Shown here: piece by piece, positions 18,528-25,583 of the stretch | Layout of the letters: each line of letters opens with the position of its first letter | Numbering within the stretch: position 1 is the first letter of the stretch | IMG/VR virus record: IMGVR_UViG_3300037584_001374 | Location: 1 to 28,788 of that record | Source: a virus | Direction: 5' to 3' (one strand) | Length of the DNA stretch: 28,788 nucleotides | Made by a program: the position numbers and the translations under genes | The notes under the pieces: generated by a model | Database searches by the model: none | What the model was told of the DNA's origin: nothing | The model's input: only the letters and a program-made list of their open reading frames with translations

Positions 18528-19070
18528 TCACAACGTACATCTAGCAAATCGCTTTAATTCGACTCCAATCTTGTATCCCAATAGTCTTTTCCCTCTATCA
18601 TTAGCCTCGTTTCTTGAAGTTAATCGTATTAAATCGGCATCTCCTAAAGTTGCCGAACTGCTGTCGGCAGGTGTTGCATATACTGCTGGCCTAAAAGCAT
18701 TGTTTTCTAAAATATGTCTGACTATCTTGTATAATGCCTCTAACCTATCTCTAGAAAACGTATTACTAGTCATATCTCTCCTGTGTAAAACCCTCAAATG
18801 AAGGGTAAAAGAGAAGTCCTCATTTCTAGCAGAATAATCGATGGTTGGGTAGGAGGTGGCGGAACTATCTTCGTACACGATTATCACTGCGTCAGAATCG
18901 ACATCTACTCGTCTCCCTTGTTTCGGTTCAATTGACCTGACATCTATGAATAACATATCATCAGTGCCGACAACGTGGCTCTGCGTGATAGTGCCTGCTG
19001 CTGCTAATGCTGTTGTTGAAGATGTCCAGTTGTCTTGCAACAGTCTGATTACAAAAGTCACTTCATCCAT
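18528..19070 (-). CDS. Probable tail terminator / tail completion protein, 180 aa
   Basis: An alpha/beta protein of the size of tail terminators (gpU-like), located directly before the tail tube gene, where such proteins are usually encoded. It starts MDEVTFVIRLLQDNW. A long middle helix (RDRLEALYKIVRHILENN) follows a strand-rich region (FSFTLHLRVLHRRD), and the end LGYKIGVELKRFARCTL reads as closing strands. The expected role is to cap the tail tube and join it to the neck. The start overlaps the preceding 65-codon gene by 13 bases. The call rests on position and the secondary-structure pattern. A head-closure protein is the main alternative. Confidence 0.65.
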   Translation of the reverse strand: MDEVTFVIRLLQDNWTSSTTALAAAGTITQSHVVGTDDMLFIDVRSIEPKQGRRVDVDSDAVIIVYEDSSATSYPTIDYSARNEDFSFTLHLRVLHRRDMTSNTFSRDRLEALYKIVRHILENNAFRPAVYATPADSSSATLGDADLIRLTSRNEANDRGKRLLGYKIGVELKRFARCTL

Positions 19071-19255
19071 TTCTTCAACTTCTCCTTAAGTTCCTTATCA
19101 TACGCCTTAGCAAACGTATCTCTAGCATTCCTCATGACCATCTCATCAGAGAAACTGATATCGAATCCCAATATGCCCTCCATTTCCTTCAGGGCTTTGT
19201 TGCGCTCCTTCTCTAGAGCAAGAATCTCATTGAATATCCTATCTGAATCGCCCAT
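19058..19255 (-). CDS. Small helical protein of the neck region, 65 aa
   Basis: I do not recognise this family. The sequence is highly charged and almost entirely helical (KERNKALKEMEGILGFD, then KELKEKLKKWMK) with no cysteine and no membrane segment. AGTGA four bases before the ATG supports the start, and the gene overlaps the next by 13 bases, so it appears real despite its size. Between the adaptor and the tail terminator it could be a small neck or head-closure factor, but nothing in the sequence proves that. Confidence 0.7.
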   Translation of the reverse strand: MGDSDRIFNEILALEKERNKALKEMEGILGFDISFSDEMVMRNARDTFAKAYDKELKEKLKKWMK

Positions 19256-19259
19256 ATAA

Positions 19260-20339
19260 TCACTGTATGAAATGAATAATGTCTCTCTTTCCCTTCAGTA
19301 TGGCATTCGCTTCTTCAAGAAGGATGTCATGCTTTGTCTTCAAGTCTATGTTAGAGCCTGTCTCAGCAATGAGTATAGAGTTGTCATCGTGTCGTATCAC
19401 CTCTGCTGCAACTAGTTTGGTGGCAGCATCCTGTATTGTAGCAGGAACCCTAGATTCCCCACTAACATACGTCACTCGAATTGAGTGAGAGTGTAGGTAT
19501 GGATAGTTCTTCAAGAAGAATATCTTACCGTCTTTGTTGATTGTCCAATAGTCTCCTAGTCTTCTTTGGTCTTGGTTATCTGTGAATTGAGTTACCGTTC
19601 CGACAGTTGAGGTTATCGTACATGCGGAGCCGTCATCACCCATCAACAGAGATGAGATAACAACAGTATCCCCTGCCTCGCTGTCTGTTGTAGCATAGAA
19701 GAAATCAGATATATTCACACCAACCGCTCCTTCAGCAGTTACAGTCTTCGCAACAGTTTCACCAGTGAACTTAGCAGTCTTGTGTGGAAATACCTCGTTG
19801 ATTGCATCTGCTATCTGACTAGCAGTTGTCTTTGGGCCGTAGTTGTCAAAGAAGTCAGTTGCTTTATCGAGATGGAATGTATATGCCCCGACTCCTAATG
19901 CTATTCTCCAATTACCGCTCTCAGGGCCGCTTGGAACCTTTATCTTCGCAGTTGCGGATGCCAAGTCCACATACTCATTTCCTTGCCATACTTCCAATCT
20001 AACAATCTTCTGAACATTGTTTCTATCTAATTGAACGAAGCCGATGTAATCCTTGTATCTGTTAACAGGATAAGCACCCATCTGAAACGCCTCGAAACCA
20101 TGAAATTCATGGTGATAGATAACAGGTCGATATGAGTGTCCTACAATGTCATCCACTCTTTCCTCTGCTCTCTTGATTAGGTTGCCTACTTCACCGATGG
20201 TCGGTGTAGTAGTGGTAGCAGTGAAAGGTGATATTTGCAATAACTGGGACACATCAGTATGTGTTGTATAGAATCCTCTACCATCTGCATAATTTGGGTT
20301 AATGTTAGTAAAGTCACTTGGGGAGGATAGTTTTGGCAT
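19260..20339 (-). CDS. Head-tail adaptor (gp6/gp15-like connector), 359 aa
   Basis: The ends of this protein fit the helical adaptor that forms a ring under the portal. Near residues 50-70 is LIKRAEERVDDIVGHSYRP, and near the C-terminus is VPATIQDAATKLVAAEVIRH, followed by a last long helix. These two segments are the usual core helices of the HK97 gp6/SPP1 gp15 family. That family is commonly 100-150 residues; here about 200 residues of beta-rich sequence lie between the helices, including a module near 190-258 (GDTVVISSLLMGDDGSACTI). The gene precedes the tail terminator and tube, as expected. CAGGAG lies eight bases before the ATG. Confidence 0.75.
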   Translation of the reverse strand: MPKLSSPSDFTNINPNYADGRGFYTTHTDVSQLLQISPFTATTTTPTIGEVGNLIKRAEERVDDIVGHSYRPVIYHHEFHGFEAFQMGAYPVNRYKDYIGFVQLDRNNVQKIVRLEVWQGNEYVDLASATAKIKVPSGPESGNWRIALGVGAYTFHLDKATDFFDNYGPKTTASQIADAINEVFPHKTAKFTGETVAKTVTAEGAVGVNISDFFYATTDSEAGDTVVISSLLMGDDGSACTITSTVGTVTQFTDNQDQRRLGDYWTINKDGKIFFLKNYPYLHSHSIRVTYVSGESRVPATIQDAATKLVAAEVIRHDDNSILIAETGSNIDLKTKHDILLEEANAILKGKRDIIHFIQ

Positions 20340-20343
20340 TTAA

Positions 20344-21942
20344 TCAACTCCTGAATTTCTTTGTTCCATTTATGAACGTCTTAACGCCTCGCACTGCTTC
20401 CCTCATGCTCTTAACATATGTCTTGCCTACACTGACGAATGCACCTTCTCCTGAAAGTTCCAACTCACCCGTCTTGTCTACTTTTATCGATGTTGTGAAA
20501 AGAGGAATATCTGATGTGTCTTTCGTTTCTATCTTTTCAAACAATTTCTCAATGTTATCAGTGTTTATGGTTATTTGAAGAGTCATTTTTCCTAAATCTA
20601 AATCACGGTAATTCATGGTCAGTTCTGCTTGTGTAGGCACATTCATTACGTCATCTCCCACTCTCTTGCTTGCTCCCCTTTGCTCTTTACCCTTGTCTCT
20701 AGTTTTTTTAGGCTTCATGAGAGATGACTCCGCAAGAAGGTATTCTCCCATTTTCTTTTCATCAAAGTCTCTCATTATCTCTCTCGCCTTAGCCTTACAT
20801 TCCGCTGACAGATTCTCAACACCGATAATATCCTCTCTCTTCACCTTATATGGGTCAGGCTCTTTTTCGCTATAACTTTCATACTCACCTAGAACTTCAT
20901 TGTCTTTCATTATCCTTATTTTCTTGATTCGGTTCCTGCCTTTCTTCGTCAAAGCGCGACTGTCTAGGAGTACATCAAGATAATATTCCCCATCGAATAA
21001 TTTTGCCTGTTGTGTTCCTCCACTGCCAACTGGTATCCTTTTTCCTCTCAATGCGCTACCCTTTGCGCCGGGATACCTACTAGTCCTTGATGAAATTTCC
21101 ATGATTTGTCCTTTCTCTGCCGTATCGGTGTTTACCACTAGATGAGCAGAGTCTCCTGTCTTATCTGCATCCTTGATATCTTTGTCAGTTAGGCCGTCAC
21201 TGATATCATATCCAGCAGTCGTAAACAACGTCCGTATATATTTCTCCGCATCATACACAATGGCACGACTATCGCTACTTTTTTCGCCGGGTTTGATTTG
21301 ATTAAATTTCTGTGAGTCATATAGTGACTTTCCTTCATCGACTTGTTGCATAAGTCTTGAACCCTTTATCTCTAACTCTCCATCTTCTCCCTGAACTGAT
21401 ATGCCCTCATATGTCTGACCGAGGGATACTGGGTTGGATAGTTCACCGAACGTGGTATTCCTTTCAGATATTAGTTGGTGAGCAGAGCCTTTTCTTTTCT
21501 CACCGAATACCCGTACCGCAGGTGCGGTTTTTGAGAAGTGTGCTTTTAGTGATTTCATAGTTTCTAGAACTGGTGCATCCATAGCCTTCTTGACTAATTT
21601 TTCCATGTATTCTTCATACGTCTTGTATTCTTCATCCGTGGAGAAATCAGACCTGTCTAGTTTTCTGATTTTAGCAAAGATGTTATTCACCTGTCTTCTG
21701 CCTAGATTGCCGACATCCTCCTTGAATCCTAGTTTCTCTACTTGAGCCAGCATCTTCAAGACAAACGCTGTCAATAGCCTTGAAGCGTCTGTTGATTTTC
21801 CGAAGTCAGCAGTATTTACATCCTCATCAGTCAGAACGAAGGTAGTTTTGATTCCTCTAGCGTTCTGATTGTTGATGGTTATGGTAGGTTTTACAGTAGT
21901 TTCCTCTACAACCTCTTCAGGTTCTTCCTTTACCACTGTCAT
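20344..21942 (-). CDS. Unrecognised 532-aa protein of the head-neck region
   Basis: I cannot assign a family. The first 20 residues are acidic (KEEPEEVVEETT) and probably disordered. Residues about 55-130 form long helices (LLTAFVLKMLAQVEKLGFKE, then YKTYEEYMEKLVKKAM). The middle is basic and mixed alpha/beta (RALTKKGRNRIKKIRIMKDN), and a Lys/Arg-rich stretch (MKPKKTRDKGKEQRG) precedes a C-terminal beta region and a closing basic helix ending NGTKKFRS. No signal peptide or membrane segment is seen. It lies directly before the adaptor, so a minor head, internal or ejection protein is possible, and the basic patches would suit contact with packaged DNA. This is speculation from position and charge. 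Confidence 0.75.
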   Translation of the reverse strand: MTVVKEEPEEVVEETTVKPTITINNQNARGIKTTFVLTDEDVNTADFGKSTDASRLLTAFVLKMLAQVEKLGFKEDVGNLGRRQVNNIFAKIRKLDRSDFSTDEEYKTYEEYMEKLVKKAMDAPVLETMKSLKAHFSKTAPAVRVFGEKRKGSAHQLISERNTTFGELSNPVSLGQTYEGISVQGEDGELEIKGSRLMQQVDEGKSLYDSQKFNQIKPGEKSSDSRAIVYDAEKYIRTLFTTAGYDISDGLTDKDIKDADKTGDSAHLVVNTDTAEKGQIMEISSRTSRYPGAKGSALRGKRIPVGSGGTQQAKLFDGEYYLDVLLDSRALTKKGRNRIKKIRIMKDNEVLGEYESYSEKEPDPYKVKREDIIGVENLSAECKAKAREIMRDFDEKKMGEYLLAESSLMKPKKTRDKGKEQRGASKRVGDDVMNVPTQAELTMNYRDLDLGKMTLQITINTDNIEKLFEKIETKDTSDIPLFTTSIKVDKTGELELSGEGAFVSVGKTYVKSMREAVRGVKTFINGTKKFRS

Positions 21943-21956
21943 ACATCAAACTCCAC

Positions 21957-22646
21957 CTATGCTAACCACTTTGCCCATGCAACGCCCTTTGTAATGGCCG
22001 CTCCTAAACCAAGACCACTTTGAGGTGGAGTGTAAGAGGGCTGTCCAGTAGCGGGGTCAATCCAATATGGGTTATTGTTCATGTCATAGCCAGCAGGTGG
22101 AACAGGATATCCAGTGCCATTGTTCATTGCCATTTGTTGTTGCATCATTGCGTTGTTCATACCCATACCCATGTTGCCTCCTTGTATGTTGGCAGGATTC
22201 ATTTGCGGCGACCCCATACCTTGCATAGCATCAGCAGAAGGTGATGCGAATCCTTGTGATTCTAGATACTGCTGCTTCGCCATTCTTCGCTGCATTATTA
22301 CTTCCGAGTTGACCGCAGTTGCTAGCAGGTTTACAATATCCAAGTCGATATTCTCTTGAGTGATTGATGTGAATTCACTGAGGGAATCAGGATGTATCTC
22401 CAAGTCACCTTGAGTGTTGGAAACGAACTTCATCTTAACGAGCATCTGACTGACAACTCTAGTCATGACATCTTCCATCATCTTCTCAAACGCAGACAGG
22501 AATGGCTCTCCATGATATTGAAAGAACTCTTCCACATGATTTTCCTGTAGTGTGAGTAGGTTGTTAACAGACTTGAAATTCTGCTGTCCCATCTGATTCA
22601 TTTGCGAGGCAAGAGCAGTATTGCTTGTTCCGAAGACTCCCATCAT
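21957..22646 (-). CDS. Met/Asn/Gln-rich protein, 229 aa
   Basis: Not a family I recognise. The first half is helical (SVNNLLTLQENHVEEFFQYH, then FEKMMEDVMTRVVSQMLVKM). Residues about 140-200 are low complexity, dominated by Met, Asn, Gln, Gly and Pro (QGGNMGMGMNNAMMQQQMAM), then PPAGYDMNNNPYWIDPATGQ. The last 18 residues (LGLGAAITKGVAWAKWLA) form a hydrophobic, possibly membrane-active helix. The start overlaps the preceding stop (ATGA), with AAGGTG four bases before it. A flexible internal or ejected virion protein would fit the composition, but this is inference. Confidence 0.78.
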   Translation of the reverse strand: MMGVFGTSNTALASQMNQMGQQNFKSVNNLLTLQENHVEEFFQYHGEPFLSAFEKMMEDVMTRVVSQMLVKMKFVSNTQGDLEIHPDSLSEFTSITQENIDLDIVNLLATAVNSEVIMQRRMAKQQYLESQGFASPSADAMQGMGSPQMNPANIQGGNMGMGMNNAMMQQQMAMNNGTGYPVPPAGYDMNNNPYWIDPATGQPSYTPPQSGLGLGAAITKGVAWAKWLA

Positions 22647-23329
22647 TCAGCACCTTCCTGTGTAGTTACCTTAACGCCTTCGGTCAATAAAGATTTTATC
22701 CTCTCAGACATGGCCGCATTCTCAATCATCATAGCATACAATTGCTCTTCCTTAGAAGATGCTTCGTTAGTAGGAGGGGTAATCTTCCATCCTAGAGATG
22801 ATAGTGAGTTGATGTCTTCTTGCTTCAATCTTGTTATTGGCCCTGATTTCACTAAGTTAACTGGGTTCAGGCTCTTAGCAGATGGAATGTATGCGCTGAA
22901 TGAAAGTCCGTGTTCTTGTGCCAGTATCTGCTGCTCTAGCATCTCATACTGCATGTGAATTGCTGCATGTTTCTCACAGTAAGTACCTCTCATTGGGTAT
23001 CCCTTGCGAACCTTGTGCAGTGGAAGAGGTGGTCTTCTAGCATCATCTGCTGTCCAAAATTTCTGTGTACCGCAAATCACACACCTGTCTTTGTAGTTGT
23101 ACTTGAAACTATACGGTATCTTGAGAAATGTTTTCTTCTCAGGTTTCAATACCTTCACTATTTCTTTCAGTTGCTTTTTTGGTTTTAATGATTTGAACTC
23201 GTATGCCATAATCGGCCCTGCGGCTCTTGCAGTAGTTAGTCTATCCATGAAAGGATTGACACTATTTGTGTTAACTGTGGCATTCGTAGCACCAATCAAA
23301 CTTGGGGGATTAAATTGTTGCATTGTCAT
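22643..23329 (-). CDS. Zinc-binding protein with CxxC...CxxH, 228 aa
   Basis: A single likely metal site is formed by Cys83 and Cys86 (RCVICGTQ) and Cys118 with His121 (TYCEKH), with His125 nearby. A proline-rich loop (RRPPLPLHKVRKG) lies between the pairs. A basic region (SLKPKKQLKEIVKVLKPEKK, residues 47-66) precedes the site, and a charged helical region rich in Glu follows. The spacing CxxC-31-CxxH resembles small treble-clef or HNH-like folds, but I see no HNH nuclease catalytic set. It could bind nucleic acid or serve as a structural protein. It follows the GTPase gene, with AAAGGAG eight bases before the ATG and a small hairpin between the two genes. Confidence 0.78.
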   Translation of the reverse strand: MTMQQFNPPSLIGATNATVNTNSVNPFMDRLTTARAAGPIMAYEFKSLKPKKQLKEIVKVLKPEKKTFLKIPYSFKYNYKDRCVICGTQKFWTADDARRPPLPLHKVRKGYPMRGTYCEKHAAIHMQYEMLEQQILAQEHGLSFSAYIPSAKSLNPVNLVKSGPITRLKQEDINSLSSLGWKITPPTNEASSKEEQLYAMMIENAAMSERIKSLLTEGVKVTTQEGAE

Positions 23330-23350
23330 TTTTCCGACTCCTTTTTCTAT

Positions 23351-23370
23351 CAGTCAGCCTGTGCTGACAG
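23351..23370 (-). other. Small hairpin in the leader of the zinc-protein gene
   Basis: An 8-bp inverted repeat with one mismatch and a 4-base loop (cagtcagc/gctgacag; 23351-23358 and 23363-23370) lies between the GTPase stop and the ribosome site of the next gene. No T-run follows, so it is more likely a leader or processing structure than a terminator. Confidence 0.4.
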
Positions 23371-23393
23371 TCAAGCCTGTCCACCATGACGTA

Positions 23394-24065
23394 CTAATAG
23401 TCTTTTATCATTGTTAAGATTCCCCGATACACCATCTCAGAATCTGACTTGGCACTGACAATGTATTTGTGACAAGGTATTCCAGTTTCATTCAGTTTCT
23501 GAAGACCGGGCTTGAATGACTCAAATATCGGGTGATTCTCAATTTTACCATCGTGTGGATACTTGTCTTTCCATAAGTCATACTTGTTAGCCCAAAGACC
23601 GACAGCCAACGGGTAATCATGTTCTTGCTTCTTTTTCTTCCTGCCACCGATAGTCCAATATTGATTGCAGATGGTATCAACGAGAAAAGTCCAAGATAAC
23701 TGTTGCTCGATGTCATAGTGTTTGTCTAAGTGTCTGTCATCAAAGAGGAATACGATATACTTCACATGTCTTCCTCTCATGTCTCTAACCCATTCTTCCC
23801 AGTAAACCGTCTGACCTCCTATGTCAGCAGTCTTTACGGTATGTGCATCTCCATCTAATTTAACGAATTTACGAGTAGCCCTGTGTCTGCCAACAGTTCT
23901 TTTCTGAATATCGGGAACCTCCCCTCTAGTCATCAACTGTCGATGCAATGTCGTCTTACCTGCTTTACTTGCACCATAGATACCGAAATTGATAGAATGA
24001 AGACGATTATACAGTTTGTTCATGGCTTCTACAATGAGTATTGCAAAACCCGCCATCACCGACAC
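23394..24065 (-). CDS. Arf/Ras-like small GTPase, 223 aa
   Basis: A complete P-loop GTPase. G1 is GASKAGKT (residues 31-38). A switch-I threonine is at about 57 (KRTVG). G3 is DIGGQ (81-85), the Arf/Rag/SR-beta form rather than the Ras DTAGQ. G4 is NKYD (160-163) and G5 is SAK (204-206). Strand VKYIVFLFDD follows G3 as in Arf proteins. Residues 4-20 (MAGFAILIVEAMNKLYN) could form an amphipathic helix like the Arf N-terminus. A basic insertion GGRKKKK (140-146) precedes G4. The start is a GTG at 24065 with AGGTGA four bases upstream; GTG 24059 and ATG 24056 are possible. It follows two membrane-protein genes within the structural operon. GTP binding is well supported. The cellular role and partners are unknown. 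Confidence 0.93.
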   Translation of the reverse strand: MSVMAGFAILIVEAMNKLYNRLHSINFGIYGASKAGKTTLHRQLMTRGEVPDIQKRTVGRHRATRKFVKLDGDAHTVKTADIGGQTVYWEEWVRDMRGRHVKYIVFLFDDRHLDKHYDIEQQLSWTFLVDTICNQYWTIGGRKKKKQEHDYPLAVGLWANKYDLWKDKYPHDGKIENHPIFESFKPGLQKLNETGIPCHKYIVSAKSDSEMVYRGILTMIKDY

Positions 24066-24119
24066 ACTATCACCTCGTCAGTGAGTCGGATGTAGAAGAG
24101 CATTAAAATGGTTGAGAAG

Positions 24120-24341
24120 TCAATGACCGCCCCAAAGGGAACTAAGAAGATGCCATCCACCTGAAAATAGATTCACACCGAACACTGCTACTGCATGTCC
24201 TAGAAAGAAACAAGCAACGGACGATATTGTTCCCCAAAGCCAAAATCTCGCTCTTAGAAACCAAACGTCAGCAGAGTGCGCTCTTTGTAAGTCATATGCG
24301 AGTGTGGTCTCATCCATCCCGAATAGGATTTCGCTTACCAT
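24120..24341 (-). CDS. Small membrane protein, 73 aa
   Basis: An acidic N-terminus (ILFGMDETTLAYDLQ) is followed by a hydrophobic region, WFLRARFWLWGTISSVACFF then LGHAVAVFGVNLF, enough for one membrane helix and perhaps a second short one. It ends in a Trp/Gly/His-rich tail. It starts five bases after an AGTGA that overlaps the stop of the upstream membrane-protein gene. With that gene and the GTPase it forms a three-gene membrane-related group. I do not recognise the family. A holin-like role is possible from size alone but is not supported by any motif. Confidence 0.75.
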   Translation of the reverse strand: MVSEILFGMDETTLAYDLQRAHSADVWFLRARFWLWGTISSVACFFLGHAVAVFGVNLFSGGWHLLSSLWGGH

Positions 24342-24346
24342 TCAAA

Positions 24347-24772
24347 TCACTCTTGGAATCCAGTTAAGAACGTAGGACTAACAGTAGTGGGTTCTTTGTT
24401 CTGTATAGGCAAGTTAGGCATAACACTGTCACCATAAGGTGCGTTGGTTATACCAAACTGCTGCTGGAAGTTTCTTAGTGACTCCCTGACCCTCTTCCTG
24501 TTGTCTTCCTCTCTTGCCTTTCTGTCCCAATAGTTGTTTATTTGACGCTGTAGTAGGAAGTCCTCGATGTAGTCATTCAACATCAAGTCGAATAATGCTT
24601 TCATTATCATTATTCCACCGACAGTCAAAACACCAAATAGAACGGCATGAATGTACGTGCCGAATAATAGCATGTCTGCTACTGAAGCGTAGAAGTAAAC
24701 GTTGACACCACTTACTGCTCCAACGAACAAGATGGTCATTATGAGTTTTGTATCTGTATCTATGCTTGGCAT
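24347..24772 (-). CDS. Two-helix membrane protein with a charged coiled-coil tail, 141 aa
   Basis: Two hydrophobic helices lie at residues about 10-38 (IMTILFVGAVSGVNVYFYAS) and 41-66 (YIHAVLFGVLTVGGIMIMKA). A strongly charged helix follows (DRKAREEDNRKRVRESLRNF), then a Pro/Thr-rich tail. A longer frame starting at 24838 exists, but GAGGTGATT six bases before ATG 24772 marks the real start, and the longer form would overlap the upstream gene. The arrangement suggests a membrane anchor with a cytoplasmic or virion-interior helix that could recruit a partner. The GTPase two genes downstream is an obvious candidate, but that is inference. Confidence 0.8.
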   Translation of the reverse strand: MPSIDTDTKLIMTILFVGAVSGVNVYFYASVADMLLFGTYIHAVLFGVLTVGGIMIMKALFDLMLNDYIEDFLLQRQINNYWDRKAREEDNRKRVRESLRNFQQQFGITNAPYGDSVMPNLPIQNKEPTTVSPTFLTGFQE

Positions 24773-24775
24773 ATG

Positions 24776-24785
24776 AATCACCTCA
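24776..24785 (-). promoter_or_regulatory. Stop codon fused to Shine-Dalgarno, TGAGGTGATT (second copy)
   Basis: The stop of the 98-residue gene forms the start of the ribosome binding site for the two-helix membrane protein. Fourteen bases, including the preceding Ala codon, are identical to the capsid junction. This site decides the start at 24772. Confidence 0.7.
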
Positions 24786-25079
24786 AGCAAAGTTGACCGA
24801 ACAGGTTCCAGTTCCTGTAATCTGAACGTATATTCCATTCGCTACAAGAACACCGTGTAGGTCTTGCTCGATGGTCTGAGCGGTTCCTCCGGCGTGTAGA
24901 ACTATTCGGGCAACCTCTTTCTTGCCTGATGTGGTTGAATTGTCGCTGTCCCATATCTTGACAGTCATCAGAGCGTTTGCCGTTGAAGTGACATGAACGC
25001 TCATTATCTTAGCATGGTGCTTTATTGCTACTGTGCTAGTAGAAAGTACGCCTGTGGAGTTGCATGTTGGGGATGACAT
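24783..25079 (-). CDS. Small beta-rich head-region protein, 98 aa
   Basis: The sequence alternates hydrophobic and polar residues (SVHVTSTANALMTVKIWDSD) and ends in ANGIYVQITGTGTCSVNFA, the pattern of a small beta sandwich. Two cysteines are present (about residues 6 and 93). It shares a TAATG overlap with the SAP-domain gene before it. Small beta-sandwich proteins coded just after the capsid gene are often capsid decoration or head-fibre proteins, so that role is likely but not shown. Confidence 0.75.
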   Translation of the reverse strand: MSSPTCNSTGVLSTSTVAIKHHAKIMSVHVTSTANALMTVKIWDSDNSTTSGKKEVARIVLHAGGTAQTIEQDLHGVLVANGIYVQITGTGTCSVNFA

Positions 25080-25561
25080 TATTCAGCCCCCGACATCCTC
25101 TCTACCAAGTCTGCTTTCTTTCCGTCAGTTGATAGTCCCTTTTCCTCAAGCATCTCCTTGAGTTTCTTCACTGTGTATTTTGAGTAGTCAATAGTTTCCA
25201 CTGCTACCTCTTCAGGTGCTTCCTCTATCACTGGTTCTTCCTCTACAGGAGTATCTTTGATTATGTTAGGAATGAATGACTTCTTTGCTGAAGGAAACAA
25301 AGCAGCCTTGACTGCCTTTGCATCTCCCTCAACGTTGAACTCTCTCTTGAGTATGTTGAGTAGGTAGTCGTTCAATTTTAGAACGTCTGCTGCATCTGAT
25401 ATGTCTAATTCAATTAGGAGACCTTTATCCCCTAACATAGTAACTGCGATTCCTAGTGGAACAACAGTTTCCTCTTGCGCTGTTAATGCGTATGTGCCAC
25501 CGCCCCTTCTCAATAGAAGAGGGCCAGTTGGTCTGTGTCTAACTAACTTTACTTTTGCCAT
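25079..25561 (-). CDS. SAP-domain protein, 160 aa
   Basis: The last 35 residues (YTVKKLKEMLEEKGLSTDGK then KADLVERM, about 126-160) form a helix-turn-helix of the SAP/LEM-like type, a small nucleic-acid-binding fold that also occurs at the ends of phage structural proteins. It is joined by an acidic linker (VEEEPVIEEAPEEVAVE) to an N-terminal domain with a basic strand region (KVKLVRHRPTGPLLLRRGGG). ATG 25561 is preferred to GTG 25570 because AGGTGA lies five bases before it and overlaps the GTG. Placed just after the capsid genes and before a small beta protein. Contact with packaged DNA or capsid assembly is plausible. Confidence 0.8.
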   Translation of the reverse strand: MAKVKLVRHRPTGPLLLRRGGGTYALTAQEETVVPLGIAVTMLGDKGLLIELDISDAADVLKLNDYLLNILKREFNVEGDAKAVKAALFPSAKKSFIPNIIKDTPVEEEPVIEEAPEEVAVETIDYSKYTVKKLKEMLEEKGLSTDGKKADLVERMSGAE

Positions 25562-25583
25562 TTTATTCACCTTTTTTATTGTG

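Noticed and set aside
22725-23085. HNH endonuclease, suggested by the CxxC...CxxH pattern
   Set aside because: The His-Asn-His catalytic set and the beta-beta-alpha metal motif are not visible. Only a metal-binding knuckle is supported.
23492-23716. A 74-codon minus-strand frame inside the GTPase gene
   Set aside because: It lies in another frame of a protein with intact G motifs, and it has no ribosome site or recognisable domain.
24066-24119. A possible promoter before the GTPase gene
   Set aside because: The 54-base gap is AT-rich in part (cattaaaatg), but no convincing bacterial -35/-10 pair or archaeal BRE/TATA element can be distinguished. The gene is most likely transcribed with its neighbours.
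24120-24341. Holin
   Set aside because: The size and membrane segment are compatible, but no lysin gene is nearby and no holin family motif is seen, so the entry is left as a membrane protein.
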